Shown: positions 40,742 through 50,535, counted from the first letter of the stretch. The stretch: 64,000 nt of DNA from UBA3946 sp002385755 (GCA_050953085.1 JBMNLX010000005.1:434001-498000); one strand, 5' to 3'. Notes: generated by a model from the sequence alone, not told the origin. Numbers and translations: made by a program.

Positions 40742-42022
40742 ATGATAATTCATGTTGTAAAAGCGGGCGAGAGCCTATATCAGATCGCGAGAAGATACGG
40801 CGTTTCCGTGAACAGGATTGTCGAGGATAACGGCATTTCCGATCCCGGGCGCCTGGTCGTGGGGCAGGCTTTACTGATAAGAAAAGAAACTACCCAGTAT
40901 ATCGTGCAGCCCGGCGACACGATTTACGCGATCGCAGACCGTTTCGGGATTCCCGTGGAACAGTTGCTTGAGGCAAACGATTTGGGGTATGACGCCATTA
41001 TTTATCCCGGCGACGCGCTCGATATCGTTTATGACAACCTGGACAAAGCGCCGATGGAAATCAACGGTTTCGCGTACCCGAATGTTGATCTTGATATTTT
41101 AAGGAGGTATTTGCCGTATCTTACTTATCTAAGCATTTTTTCGTATCAAGTTCGCCCCGACGGCGGGTTGAGCTCGCTTAACGAGGAGGCGCTTATTTCG
41201 GAAGCATACCGATACGATGTCGCGCCGCTGATGGTTATAACCAACATCGAGCGTCCCGGGGAGTTCAGCAGCGACTTAATTCGCTCCGCGCTCGCGAGCG
41301 AGGCCGCGCGAAACAACTTGATAGAGAATATATTAAACACGATGACGAGAAAAGGGTATTACGGCGTTGTGTTTGATTTTGAATACTTATATCCCGAAGA
41401 CCGGGATTTATACAATTTGTTCATACAAAAGGCGATGGAGAGACTTCATGCCCGGGGATTCATATTAATGTCGGCGCTAGCGCCAAAAATACGGCCCGAC
41501 CAGCCGGGACTCTTGTACGAGGCTCATGATTACAGGGCTCACGGCGCGTTTCTCGACCGCGTTATCGTCATGACTTACGAATGGGGATATCTTTATAGCG
41601 AGGCGATGCCCGTCGCCCCGGTGAATCTTGTCGAACAAGTTTTGCGGTATACGATTACGGAAATCCCAAACGAGAAAATATTGATGGGCGTTCCCAATTA
41701 CGGATATGATTTTCTCGTGCCCCGCGTCGAAGGACGCCCGGCGCGACTGCTTACGAATTTGGAGGCGGTGGATCTCGCCGCCGCGGTTAACGCGGCCATT
41801 CGTTTTAACGAAACCGCCCAATCGCCGTATTTTGACTATTACGCCGATAATCAACATCATCAAGCGCATTTTGAGGACGCCCGCAGTATCGAAAGTAAAA
41901 TTAAGCTCGCCGTCGATTATGATTTGGCGGGATTAAGCGTCTGGACGTTAATGAGTTATTTTCCGCAGCTTACGGTTTTAATAGACTATTATCTTGAGGT
42001 TGTAAAAGTGGTGGGGGAATAA
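40742..42022 (+). CDS. LysM-GH18 glycosidase (SleL/YaaH type)
   Basis: 426 residues: two LysM modules (VKAGESLYQIARRYGVS at 6-22 and VQPGDTIYAIADRFGI near 56-71), then a GH18 barrel from about 105. The catalytic Glu is in GVVFDFEYLYPED near residue 212. This architecture is that of SleL/YaaH, N-acetylglucosaminidases of the spore cortex. Like them it has no ordinary signal peptide. Here it could act on murein fragments inside the cell or be released by lysis. GCGAGGTGAG lies before the ATG; single-gene unit ending at a terminator shared with the opposite strand. Confidence 0.88.
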   Translation: MIIHVVKAGESLYQIARRYGVSVNRIVEDNGISDPGRLVVGQALLIRKETTQYIVQPGDTIYAIADRFGIPVEQLLEANDLGYDAIIYPGDALDIVYDNLDKAPMEINGFAYPNVDLDILRRYLPYLTYLSIFSYQVRPDGGLSSLNEEALISEAYRYDVAPLMVITNIERPGEFSSDLIRSALASEAARNNLIENILNTMTRKGYYGVVFDFEYLYPEDRDLYNLFIQKAMERLHARGFILMSALAPKIRPDQPGLLYEAHDYRAHGAFLDRVIVMTYEWGYLYSEAMPVAPVNLVEQVLRYTITEIPNEKILMGVPNYGYDFLVPRVEGRPARLLTNLEAVDLAAAVNAAIRFNETAQSPYFDYYADNQHHQAHFEDARSIESKIKLAVDYDLAGLSVWTLMSYFPQLTVLIDYYLEVVKVVGE

Positions 42023-42058
42023 AAAAGGCGCCGGTCTAAGCCGGCGCTCATTTTTTTT
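42021..42058. terminator. Bidirectional terminator
   Basis: GCGCCGG at 42028-42034 pairs with CCGGCGC at 42041-42047. T8 follows on the plus strand and A6 precedes it, which reads as T6 on the minus strand. It serves both the GH18 gene and the convergent lipoprotein gene. Confidence 0.9.
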
Positions 42059-43880
42059 AATATTCATTAATCGGGATCCATTTAGCGTAGTACTTTTCGG
42101 CAGCTTCTTCGCCGGGATTAAGGAAATAAACGCGTTCGCCGGTGAAGTCGCTCGTCGTGTACCAGCCGCCAAAGGCATGGCCTTCCTTGTGCGGAATGCT
42201 CAGATACGTCTTTTCAATCGCCAAGTGCTTCGCAACCGGATAAGCGACGTTAAAAGACACGAGTTCGTTCCCGACAAGGCGGTATCCCTTGTTCGGTTGG
42301 GGAATCGTTTTTCTCAATAAATTGTAGACGTCGTCGGGAATTGATTGCGTCCCGTAGAGATAGCCGTCCAGGACAAATCCCGTCAAAGACTTTCCGCCTT
42401 CGCCGTCCCAAAGTTTTACCGTGTATCTCTTGTGCACCATGTATGAGACGAGCTGAATCAGATGGAGATACTTTGACTTGTAGGGCTCTTCCCCAAAGAA
42501 ACCGCCGGAGATTGAAATGAGCTCGCCAGTCGCCGCGTTTCCGGTAGCCTCGGTGAAGAAAAGCTGGCTGTAGCCGTCGTTGGCCGCGGTCGTGTTGGTG
42601 GTCGTATGGTTATAAATCGCCACCGGGTCGGTATAATTCTTGGAGAAATCGTCCCAATTCGTCTTGCGCAGGGAGCTCGCCACGGCCGAGGACGTCAGGA
42701 GATTGTTATCTTTTAAGTAGGTATAAATATCAATCATTAAAATTTCCGGCAGGTTGGAAAAGGCGTCAATCCCGTTTTCGGCGTTGGTCACGGTATTGGT
42801 TGTAAAAAACCAACTGCCGCCGTTTAATTCATACTTGATAATGCTGAACTCGGTCCAGCGACCGTACAACACAATATCGCCGACGCTCCCGACGGGAATG
42901 CTGGTCACGGGTTCGCCGCTAAACTCCGAATCAATATACCAGCCGAGAAATTCAAGTCCTTCTATTTGATAAACCTCAAGCTCGGCCCCAGTTTCGATAT
43001 TATAAGACGCGGGCGCGTGATCTAATACGATGTCTTCCTCGTAATAGGTGATCGTATAAGTAATTATTTGATAAGTGGCGGTGATCTCCAAATCCGATTT
43101 GACCTCGCTGAAGTCGCCGTCCCAACCGCTAAATTCGTAGCCGGCTTTAATCGGGTCATCGGGGGCCGTCGCGGCCTCGCCGTAACGCACGCTCAGCGTT
43201 TGGATAACCGCCCCGTTGTCGTCAACAAATTTAACTTCGAAATAAATAGGCTCATAGACGGCGTTAACGAGCAAATCTTCGGTCACGTCGTCAAAATCCT
43301 TATCCCAGCCGGTAAATGCGTAGCCTTCTTTTTCCGGCGGCGTCGGCGCGGTCGCCGAACCGCCAAAAGGCACATCCTGAGTCTTAAGAACCTCGTCGCC
43401 ATCTTTGAAGGTCACGGTGTAAACATTTTGCTCAAAAAGAGCGTTAACGACCATGTTCTCGGTTACGGAATCAAATTCCTTGTCCCAACCGGTAAAAGTA
43501 TGGCCGGGGCGCGTCGGGTCCTCCGCCGGCGGCGTCGCAGCGGCGCCGTATTCGACGGTCACGCTTTTAAGTTCCGTGTTGCCGTTTTTGAAGACGACGG
43601 TAAATTTTTTGATTTCCCATTTTGCGTACAAAACGATGTTCTTTTTGACGGGCTGATCGACATAGGCTTCCTCATATTTATCGTCCAGGAACCAGCCTTT
43701 AAAATCATAACCTTCTTTTTCCGGTTCCGGCAAGTCTGTAAGGACCTCGCCCTTTTCCACGGTTAAGGGCTCGATGGTCTCGGCGGTTCCGGTATCAAAT
43801 ACTACTTTAGCTTTTGAGGAACAGCCGGCCAGAATGAAAAACAGCAGGGCTAAACTGAATAACCATTTAAAATTTTTCAT
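42057..43880 (-). CDS. InlB B-repeat surface lipoprotein
   Basis: 607 residues with an intact lipoprotein signal (Cys in FILAGC near residue 20). Then follow about five tandem InlB B-repeats (Flg_new/List-Bact_rpt), each of the form GYxFxGWDxxFxxV, or the longer GWFLDDKY to LYAKW. A last repeat opens at YELNGGSWFF and closes at FGGWYTTSDF and YAKW only after about 200 inserted residues (42072-42843). The same split repeat occurs in the giant lipoproteins at 14375 and 26416. Such repeats form beta-grasp rods that hold domains away from the cell. The frame is unbroken here, unlike its two relatives. GAGGTGAG precedes the ATG. Confidence 0.85.
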   Translation of the reverse strand: MKNFKWLFSLALLFFILAGCSSKAKVVFDTGTAETIEPLTVEKGEVLTDLPEPEKEGYDFKGWFLDDKYEEAYVDQPVKKNIVLYAKWEIKKFTVVFKNGNTELKSVTVEYGAAATPPAEDPTRPGHTFTGWDKEFDSVTENMVVNALFEQNVYTVTFKDGDEVLKTQDVPFGGSATAPTPPEKEGYAFTGWDKDFDDVTEDLLVNAVYEPIYFEVKFVDDNGAVIQTLSVRYGEAATAPDDPIKAGYEFSGWDGDFSEVKSDLEITATYQIITYTITYYEEDIVLDHAPASYNIETGAELEVYQIEGLEFLGWYIDSEFSGEPVTSIPVGSVGDIVLYGRWTEFSIIKYELNGGSWFFTTNTVTNAENGIDAFSNLPEILMIDIYTYLKDNNLLTSSAVASSLRKTNWDDFSKNYTDPVAIYNHTTTNTTAANDGYSQLFFTEATGNAATGELISISGGFFGEEPYKSKYLHLIQLVSYMVHKRYTVKLWDGEGGKSLTGFVLDGYLYGTQSIPDDVYNLLRKTIPQPNKGYRLVGNELVSFNVAYPVAKHLAIEKTYLSIPHKEGHAFGGWYTTSDFTGERVYFLNPGEEAAEKYYAKWIPINEY

Positions 43881-43955
43881 CGCTCACCTCTTTATCTCCA
43901 TTTTCATTATAATTTTATCACAACGTCAAGGCAAATTCCATAGGGTTTCAAATAT

Positions 43956-44684
43956 TTACTTGTTTTTCCGCGCCAGGGAGTTATTAAGCCTTTCAAAAAA
44001 TTCGTTTACTTTCTTCCAGTTCCGCCATAGATAATTACCGCCGAGAATGAAAAGAAGAATAATCACGGCCCAGATCACGAGGCCGACGCCATGGAAAGGG
44101 ATGATCTCGCCGGTCCCGAAAACGCACATCAAGATAATCGGGATCGGCCGTAAAAATGTAACGGCGACCGCAAAAAAGCCCAAGGATATCAAAGTTATCC
44201 CGGCGATAAAACAAATAATATCATCCGGCAAAAGCGGCAGGAGCAGAATTAAAACCAAAACGAGCTTTTCCTTGCCTTCGAAGGTTTCGAGAAGTTTTCG
44301 CGTATTTTCCTCGCCGACGACCCATTCGACTGCTTTCCGACCGAACAGTTTCCCGATGCCGAACGCCGCGAGCGAGCCGAGAATCACGCCGATAGAAGTA
44401 AGTATGGCATTTTCCCAAGGACTAAATATGAGGTTGCCGGCGACTATCGTCGGGAAGTTTGATATCGGCAAAAGCGTCGATTGAACGAAATGAAATATAA
44501 CGTACATTATCCTTGATAATCCGCCGTATGCTTGGATTGTCTCTTTTATGCTTTCGACGTCCTGAAATTTCTTATTTAAACCCAATCCCCAATAGAGCCC
44601 GAAAACGCAGGCGCCGATAACGAGAATGATAACTAAAATGACTATCAGCCGGCTTAGATTAAATTGTTTTTTCTTATCGTTCAT
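43956..44684 (-). CDS. TVP38/TMEM64 (DedA superfamily) membrane protein
   Basis: 242 residues with five to six membrane helices and the family centre GVILGSLAAFGIGKLFGRKA near residue 98, followed by LLLPLLPDDIICFIAG. Proteins of this superfamily are linked to lipid carrier or phospholipid flipping, with no firm reaction known for TVP38. It begins 4 bases after the nitroreductase stop, with CGAGTGAT as ribosome site, so the two are co-transcribed. Confidence 0.82.
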   Translation of the reverse strand: MNDKKKQFNLSRLIVILVIILVIGACVFGLYWGLGLNKKFQDVESIKETIQAYGGLSRIMYVIFHFVQSTLLPISNFPTIVAGNLIFSPWENAILTSIGVILGSLAAFGIGKLFGRKAVEWVVGEENTRKLLETFEGKEKLVLVLILLLPLLPDDIICFIAGITLISLGFFAVAVTFLRPIPIILMCVFGTGEIIPFHGVGLVIWAVIILLFILGGNYLWRNWKKVNEFFERLNNSLARKNK

Positions 44685-44688
44685 AATA

Positions 44689-45222
44689 TCACTCGTGAAA
44701 TTCCATTATTTCATCAATATGTTTTCGTTTTTTCCGTCCGGCTTCAGCTTCGCCGTAACCCAATGCGATTACCAGCCGGATCTTTCTTTTTGTTTTTAAG
44801 ACTTTTTGAATGGATCTCGCGTTGAACCAGCCGATTATGCATGATGAAAGACCGGCCGAGGTTGCGGCTAGCGCTAAATGCGCGGTAAAAATCCCGATAT
44901 CAAGCGCGGTATAATCGACCTTTTTAATCAAATCGGCCGCCGCCGGCAAAAGGCTTCCTTTTTCCTCGGTTATCACGAGAAAGACCGGGGCGTCGCTTGC
45001 GAATTTATTCATCCCGAATTGTTGGAGAGCGGTCGCGACCCGTTCTCTTTTTTCTCCCGGCAAGACGACGTGGACTTTCCACGGCTGACCGTTGCACGCC
45101 GATGGGGAAAAGCGCGCGGCGTCGATGACGCTCGCGATCTTTTCTTTTTCGATGGGGCGCCGGGAGAACCGTCGGCAGCTGAATCGCTTTAACACCAATT
45201 CCATAAATTTGTTATTGTTCAT
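44689..45222 (-). CDS. Nitroreductase family FMN enzyme
   Basis: 177 residues with the start typical of small nitroreductases (VLKRFSCRRFSRRPIEKEKI, FMN-phosphate Arg residues) and FSPSACNGQPWKVHVV. It has a C-terminal GYGEAEAGRKKRKHID. These are FMN-dependent NAD(P)H oxidoreductases acting on quinones, nitro compounds or flavin-like substrates. It is a short member of the family. First gene of a two-gene unit; a -10 box TATAAT (minus strand, 45253-45258) lies upstream, with no good -35. Confidence 0.87.
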   Translation of the reverse strand: MNNNKFMELVLKRFSCRRFSRRPIEKEKIASVIDAARFSPSACNGQPWKVHVVLPGEKRERVATALQQFGMNKFASDAPVFLVITEEKGSLLPAAADLIKKVDYTALDIGIFTAHLALAATSAGLSSCIIGWFNARSIQKVLKTKRKIRLVIALGYGEAEAGRKKRKHIDEIMEFHE

Positions 45223-45361
45223 GTTTAATCGCCTTTATTCGTATTTGTGTATATTATACCATAAACCGCGTCGAGGGAAAAATAGTTAAAACTATTTTCG
45301 GCTTTTATCCTTACAAATAAACATTAAAGTTAATTCATTTTGCATTAAGAACGCAAGATGT

Positions 45362-45398
45362 AACGCGCCCTTTGGGCGTTAAACGCGCTTTTTTTTTG
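45362..45398 (+). terminator. Orphan terminator upstream of pepF
   Basis: A GC-rich hairpin (GCCC TTT GGGC core with competing AACGCG/CGCGTT-type pairings) is followed by nine T. No plus-strand gene precedes it, so it ends an unseen small RNA, acts as an attenuator, or blocks read-in. Confidence 0.6.
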
Positions 45399-45443
45399 CT
45401 AATATGTTAATATATAATCGCCGCTCTACTGTCATCGGTTTAA

Positions 45444-45472
45444 TTGATTTATCCGAAAATTAGTGATATAAT
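45444..45472 (+). promoter_or_regulatory. Promoter of pepF
   Basis: TTGATT at 45444-45449, 17 bases, TATAAT at 45467-45472, 20 bases before the start codon. Confidence 0.75.
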
Positions 45473-45492
45473 ATTATTAGAAGGAATGGTAA

Positions 45493-47193
45493 ATGATCAT
45501 GAAATTTAAAGATTATATCTATCAAAGGCCGGATCTTGAAGCCATCGGCAAAGAGTTCGAAAAAGCAATCAACGTTTTGAAAACCTCCGCGTCCGCGGAA
45601 GAACAAATCGCCGCGATCGATGCGGTAAACAAGACGCGAAGGAATTATGAGACGATGGGCGATCTTTGTTATGTCCGCTCGGCAATCGACACCACCGATA
45701 AATTTTACGAGCAGGAACAGAATTTCTTTGACGAGAACGACCCGCTCTATAAGAATTTCTTGTTTCAACTGGAAACCGAACTCGTGAAAAGCAAGTTTCG
45801 CCCCGAGTTGGAAGAAAGGTTCGGGCGTCAATGGTTCGCCTTGATGGAAGCGAAAACGAAGACGTTCCGCCCGGAAATTATCGATGACCTAAAAGAAGAA
45901 AACAAGCTCACGACCGAGTACCGAAAACTCACGGCCAGCGCGAAAATCGAGTTTAAGGGTAAGATCCATAACCTATCACAAATGGGGCCTTATCTTATCA
46001 ACCCCGATCGCGCGACGAGGCGGGATGCCGAGGCTGCGGTCGCCGGCTTTTTCGAACAAAACGAAAGTCATTTTGACGAAATCTATGACCGGCTTGTTAA
46101 GGTTAGAAACAGAATCGCGAGGAAACTCGGGTTTGAAAATTTTGTCGGCCTCGGTTACGCCCGGCTCGGCCGGACAGATTATACCGAGAGAGAAGTCGCG
46201 GCTTTCCGCGAACAGGTGGTTAAGGAACTGGTGCCTTTAAGCGCGGAGATCCAGCGCGCGAAAATGGAAAGGCTGGGCATATCCGATCCCAAAAGTTACG
46301 ATTTAGGCCTGCATTTTAAATCGGGCAACCCCAAACCCCAAGGCTCGCCCCGGGACCTTGTCCTGGCCGCCCGAAAGATGTATCACGAGTTGAGCCCGGA
46401 GACCGCCGAGTTTTTTGATTTTATGCTTGACCGCGAGCTTCTCGACTTGGAGGCGAAAGCGGGAAAAAGCGGCGGCGGGTTTTGCACTTATTTCTATGAT
46501 TACCGCTCGCCCTTCATATTTTCCAATTTTAACGGCACGAGCGGTGACGTCGACGTTTTGACGCACGAAGCCGGGCATGCTTTTCAGGTTTATAACAGCC
46601 GCGATTTCGATGTTTTGGATTATATCTGGCCCACCTACGAGGCTTGCGAGATACACTCGATGAGCATGGAATTTTTCGCCTGGCCGTGGATGGAACTGTT
46701 TTTCCATGAAGACGCCGACCGCTATCGTTACCTGCATTTGACGGGCACGGTGACGTTCATCCCTTATGGCGCCCTAATCGACGAGTTCCAGCACGCCGTG
46801 TATCAAAACCCCGAGCTAACGCCCGCGGAAAGAAAGCAAGTGTTCCGCGAGCTGGAAAAGAAGTATTTGCCGTACAAGATTTACGAGAACGAATTCCTGG
46901 ATAAAGGCGCTTACTGGTTCCGTCAGTCGCATATTTTTTCGACGCCCTTCTATTATATCGACTACACCTTGGCGCAGATATGCGCTCACCAGTTCTGGCT
47001 TTGGGATCGGAAGAATCATGAGAACGCCTGGCGTCGTTATTACCATATTTGCGTCTTGGGCGGAAGCAAGTCTTTTCTTGAATTGTGCGAAGCCGCGGGT
47101 CTTGCGAATCCTTTTGACGAGGGAACGCTTAAGCCGGTCGTCGCGGGAATAAGGGAATATCTCGCGGGCTTTGACCAGACGAAGTTAGTTTAA
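45493..47193 (+). CDS. pepF: M3 family oligoendopeptidase (PepF-like)
   Basis: 566 residues with the zinc motif HEAGH near residue 358 (in DVLTHEAGHAFQVY) and the downstream metal ligand region YEACEIHSMSMEFFAWPW. M3 peptidases are cytosolic and cut peptides of about 5-20 residues. The protein is complete, with an N-terminal helical half as usual. The ATG at 45493 has AAGGA 7 bases upstream. It probably degrades imported or proteolytic peptides, in line with the proteases encoded downstream. Confidence 0.9.
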   Translation: MIMKFKDYIYQRPDLEAIGKEFEKAINVLKTSASAEEQIAAIDAVNKTRRNYETMGDLCYVRSAIDTTDKFYEQEQNFFDENDPLYKNFLFQLETELVKSKFRPELEERFGRQWFALMEAKTKTFRPEIIDDLKEENKLTTEYRKLTASAKIEFKGKIHNLSQMGPYLINPDRATRRDAEAAVAGFFEQNESHFDEIYDRLVKVRNRIARKLGFENFVGLGYARLGRTDYTEREVAAFREQVVKELVPLSAEIQRAKMERLGISDPKSYDLGLHFKSGNPKPQGSPRDLVLAARKMYHELSPETAEFFDFMLDRELLDLEAKAGKSGGGFCTYFYDYRSPFIFSNFNGTSGDVDVLTHEAGHAFQVYNSRDFDVLDYIWPTYEACEIHSMSMEFFAWPWMELFFHEDADRYRYLHLTGTVTFIPYGALIDEFQHAVYQNPELTPAERKQVFRELEKKYLPYKIYENEFLDKGAYWFRQSHIFSTPFYYIDYTLAQICAHQFWLWDRKNHENAWRRYYHICVLGGSKSFLELCEAAGLANPFDEGTLKPVVAGIREYLAGFDQTKLV

Positions 47194-47237
47194 AGTATTA
47201 GTTTTGATAATTCGAATATAATAAAGAGTGGTATTAA

Positions 47238-47834
47238 ATGAGATTTCCCAGGGAAAAAGCCTTAATCATCAACAAAATCAACGAATATAAAAACAACGAG
47301 GATTATTACGCCATCGCCAAGATGAAAAACTTGATTTTGGAGAACTACCGGCAATGCGACGCGGAAATCTACGAGGACCTGATCCGGGCGACTTTCGCTA
47401 TCGGCAATTATGACGAAACAATCCTTATCGGCAATGATTTGATAGCCAAAAACGTCGAGACCTTTACCGTTATTTATTATTCGCTCCTCGCTTCCCTCGG
47501 AAACAACGATATCTACCAGGCCAAATCAATCATCAAGAACAGTCGGTTGTTAAACGGCGGCGAGATAAAGAATTTGTATTCGAAAGAAGGCGCCAATTAC
47601 TCCAGGTTGCTCGCTTACTCGCAATCGCTTCCGAGTTTCGCCATGGCTCTTATTATCGTTAATTTTATCGAGGGTTTGGCGCGGGAGCTTGTTAACGGCA
47701 TTGAGATCGACGGGGAATATTTGCTGTTCCGTTTTTTCGATTTGCTTAATATGCTATACGAGATAGGATATCCTCCCGAGATTATACGCGAGCTCGCGAA
47801 AATAATGAAAATAATTTTCAATATCGATATTTAA
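47238..47834 (+). CDS. Helical (TPR-like) protein of unknown function
   Basis: 198 residues, nearly all alpha-helical, with degenerate tetratricopeptide-like pairs (EDYYAIAKMKNLILENYRQC, then AEIYEDLIRATFAIGNYDETI). No signal peptide and no catalytic motif. It lies 44 bases after pepF and may be co-transcribed; TATAAT at 47217-47222 suggests its own weak promoter. Similar to DUF3196-like helical proteins of Acholeplasma relatives in appearance only. Start ATG 47238 has a poor ribosome site (GAGTGG). Confidence 0.6.
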   Translation: MRFPREKALIINKINEYKNNEDYYAIAKMKNLILENYRQCDAEIYEDLIRATFAIGNYDETILIGNDLIAKNVETFTVIYYSLLASLGNNDIYQAKSIIKNSRLLNGGEIKNLYSKEGANYSRLLAYSQSLPSFAMALIIVNFIEGLARELVNGIEIDGEYLLFRFFDLLNMLYEIGYPPEIIRELAKIMKIIFNIDI

Positions 47835-47864
47835 TATAATCGCCGCTCTTTTAATATAATATAT

Positions 47865-47893
47865 TTGTAATTGCCAATTTAATTTGGTATAAT
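47865..47893 (+). promoter_or_regulatory. Promoter of tig
   Basis: TTGTAA at 47865-47870, 17 bases, TATAAT at 47888-47893. Confidence 0.78.
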
Positions 47894-47930
47894 AATAAAG
47901 TTAAAAAATCATAAAATAAAGGAGTAAAAG

Positions 47931-49229
47931 ATGAAGGTTGATATTGAAAAACTCGCGGGGGATCAAGTAGGCTTAACAGTCGAGTTCACGCCGGAGGAAT
48001 TTGAGAAGTATTACGAGGAGGAACTTGCGAATATTCTTGCCGAGGTCGAAATCAAGGGGTTTCGAAAGGGAAAGGTCCCGCGAAGCATTTATTTGCGTAG
48101 GTTCGGGGAGGGGAAGGTCCTTCAGCAGGCCTTCGACCGGGCGATAAGCGATTCTTATTTTGACGCTCTGGAAAATAACAAGATATACGCGATTGGCGAA
48201 CCGAAGATCGATATTGATTTCGAGCGGTTTGCGGCCGACCGGGTTTTCTCTTATAAGGCGTCCGTTCCCGTCTATCCCGAGGTTAAGCTCGGCGATTATT
48301 TCGGTGTCGAGGTCGAGAAGATGTCGGCGGAAGTGAGCGACGACGAGGTAAACGAATATATCCTTAACATCAGGAAAAACAAGTCTGATTTGGAACTCTC
48401 GGAAGATGGGACTCTGGAGAAAGGCGACGTCGCGGTTTTCGATTTTGAAGGATTTATCGACGGGGAGACATTCCCCGGCGGCAAAAGCGAAAATCACCAG
48501 TTAGAAATCGGCTCCGGCGGCTTTATTCCCGGCTTTGAGGAACAAATGGTGGGAATGAAGCCGGGCGAGGAAAAGACGATTACCGTGACTTTTCCCGAGG
48601 ATTATCCGACCGAGAACCTGAAAGGCAAGCCGGCCGATTTTAAACTCAAGCTTCACGAGGTGAAGAAGCGGGTTTTACCGGAATTAAACGACGAGTTCGT
48701 TAAGGAATTGAATATTGAGAACATCACCACCGTCGAGGCATATTTGAATCACGTCAGGGATAACCTGCGGAAAGTAAAAAAAGATGAAAGCGAAAGAAAG
48801 TTCGAGTATGATCTCTTAAAGAAAATTTGCGACAACGCCGAGGTAACCGTTCCCGATATTCTCGTTAAAAGGAGAATCGAGAGTTATATCGAGATGGAAG
48901 AGGAACGCGCAAAGCATTACAATATGAAATTCGAGCAACTTTTGGCTTACCAGGGGATGACCTTGGATCAATACCGCGAGTATGTCTCCGAGACCGCCAA
49001 ATTCGAGGTCACGAAGGAATTGGTTTTAAGCGAGATTATCAAAACCGAAAAAATCGAGCTTACCGACGAGGATTACGAAAACGGATATCAAAAACTGGCT
49101 GACGCTTACGAGCGCCCCATGGATGAGATTAAAGAAAAATTCCCCCGGGATACCGTCTATCAGTATTTCACTCTCAATAAGACGGTCGATTTATTGAAAG
49201 AAAAAGCGGTAATTAAAGAGGAAAAATAA
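47931..49229 (+). CDS. tig: Trigger factor
   Basis: 432 residues with all three parts. The ribosome-binding domain carries the signature GFRKGKVPRSIYLRRFG near residue 43. The FKBP-type prolyl isomerase domain spans about 150-240 (GDVAVFDFEGFIDGE to FPEDYPTENLKGKPADFKL). The helical C-terminal chaperone arms start LPELNDEFVKELNI. It binds nascent chains at the ribosome exit. Strong start with AAGGAG. It heads the cluster tig, clpX, trigger-factor-like gene, lon, as tig-clpX-lon in many Firmicutes. Confidence 0.96.
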   Translation: MKVDIEKLAGDQVGLTVEFTPEEFEKYYEEELANILAEVEIKGFRKGKVPRSIYLRRFGEGKVLQQAFDRAISDSYFDALENNKIYAIGEPKIDIDFERFAADRVFSYKASVPVYPEVKLGDYFGVEVEKMSAEVSDDEVNEYILNIRKNKSDLELSEDGTLEKGDVAVFDFEGFIDGETFPGGKSENHQLEIGSGGFIPGFEEQMVGMKPGEEKTITVTFPEDYPTENLKGKPADFKLKLHEVKKRVLPELNDEFVKELNIENITTVEAYLNHVRDNLRKVKKDESERKFEYDLLKKICDNAEVTVPDILVKRRIESYIEMEEERAKHYNMKFEQLLAYQGMTLDQYREYVSETAKFEVTKELVLSEIIKTEKIELTDEDYENGYQKLADAYERPMDEIKEKFPRDTVYQYFTLNKTVDLLKEKAVIKEEK

Positions 49230-49265
49230 GCGATAAAGATAATATAATAGATTAGAGGTGCTAAA

Positions 49266-50519
49266 ATGGCCAATAAACCGAAAAAGGCGAAAGTTTGTTC
49301 ATTTTGCGGGTTGCCGGAATCCAAGGATCGTCATATCATCGAGGGAGACAACGCCTATATATGCGATACTTGCGTCGGCATTTGTTATCAAATGTTTGAA
49401 CTAAATTCGATAACGGAAGCCAATTTGGTTCAGGCGGAAAAAAATGAATTTACTTTAGACCTGACACCGCAGGAAATTCATAAACGGCTCGACGAATATA
49501 TTATTGGCCAGGAGTACGCCAAAAAGATATTGTCGGTCGCCGTTTACAATCATTATAAACGGGTCCAAAACAATTTGTTCGAAGAAAGCGATGTGGAAAT
49601 CGAGAAGAGCAACATCGTTCTTTTGGGCGCTACCGGCAGCGGGAAGACCCTGTTCGCCCGCACCCTGGCAAACATCTTGCAAGTCCCCTTCGCCATCGCG
49701 GACGCGACGACCTTGACCCAGGCCGGTTATGTCGGCGAGGATGTCGAGAATGTCCTATTGCGTTTGCTTCAGGCGGCCGATTATGATATCGAGCTAGCCC
49801 AAAGGGGAATCGTCTATATCGACGAGCTCGACAAACTCGGGCGGAAATCGGATAATCCGTCGATTACTCGCGATGTTTCCGGCGAGGGCGTCCAGCAGGC
49901 GCTTTTGAAGATCTTGGAAGGAACGATCGCGAACGTTCCCCCGGGCGGCGGGAGAAAGCACCCGCACCAGGAATTCATACCCTTCGACACCACGAACGTC
50001 CTCTTCATCTGCGGCGGGTCGTTCGAGGGAATCGACGAGACGGTCAAAGCCCGGATCGGCAAAAAAACGATTGGCTTTCACGCCGAGAATAATGACGTCA
50101 AAGATCTTTCGGAAGTTTACGCGCTCGTTACCCATCAAGATTTACAAAAATACGGGCTTATCCCCGAACTCGTCGGTCGCCTTCCGATTATCGCGTCGCT
50201 TGATATTCTTAAAGTCGACGATCTCGTGCGCATCCTGAAAGAGCCGAGGAACGCGATCATTAAGCAATATCAAAAAATGCTCAGGATGGACGGCGTCCAT
50301 TTGGAATTCGAGGAAGAGGCCTTGAACGAGATCGCGGCCAAGGCTTATAATCAAAAAACCGGGGCCCGGGGCCTGCGGGCGATAATTGAAAAAATTATGC
50401 TCGATGTCATGTATCGGGTTCCCCAGGAGAAAGATCTTTTCAAATGCATCATCACCAAAGATGTGGTAAGCGCGAACGCTGATGCGAAATTTATCCGTAA
50501 GCATACAAAAACGGCCTAG
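49266..50519 (+). CDS. clpX: ClpX, ATPase subunit of the ClpXP protease
   Basis: 417 residues. A four-Cys zinc finger (C11, C14, C33, C36), Walker A GATGSGKT near 121, the sensor and pore region, and the ClpP-binding loop of ClpX type are in the usual order. It unfolds tagged proteins, including those carrying the tmRNA tag encoded at 57958-58310, and feeds them to ClpP. clpP is not in the window. GAGGTG is the ribosome site; 36 bases after tig. Confidence 0.96.
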   Translation: MANKPKKAKVCSFCGLPESKDRHIIEGDNAYICDTCVGICYQMFELNSITEANLVQAEKNEFTLDLTPQEIHKRLDEYIIGQEYAKKILSVAVYNHYKRVQNNLFEESDVEIEKSNIVLLGATGSGKTLFARTLANILQVPFAIADATTLTQAGYVGEDVENVLLRLLQAADYDIELAQRGIVYIDELDKLGRKSDNPSITRDVSGEGVQQALLKILEGTIANVPPGGGRKHPHQEFIPFDTTNVLFICGGSFEGIDETVKARIGKKTIGFHAENNDVKDLSEVYALVTHQDLQKYGLIPELVGRLPIIASLDILKVDDLVRILKEPRNAIIKQYQKMLRMDGVHLEFEEEALNEIAAKAYNQKTGARGLRAIIEKIMLDVMYRVPQEKDLFKCIITKDVVSANADAKFIRKHTKTA

Positions 50520-50535
50520 AATAAGGTGAGGTAGT

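Noticed and set aside
43068..43766. A 232-codon plus-strand frame opposite the InlB-repeat lipoprotein
   Set aside because: It is the antisense shadow of repeated Gly/Pro/Asp codons, without ribosome site; the minus-strand lipoprotein is convincing.
45260..45492. A T-box or known riboswitch before pepF
   Set aside because: I could not find the conserved T-box sequence or the core of a common riboswitch; only the terminator is clear.
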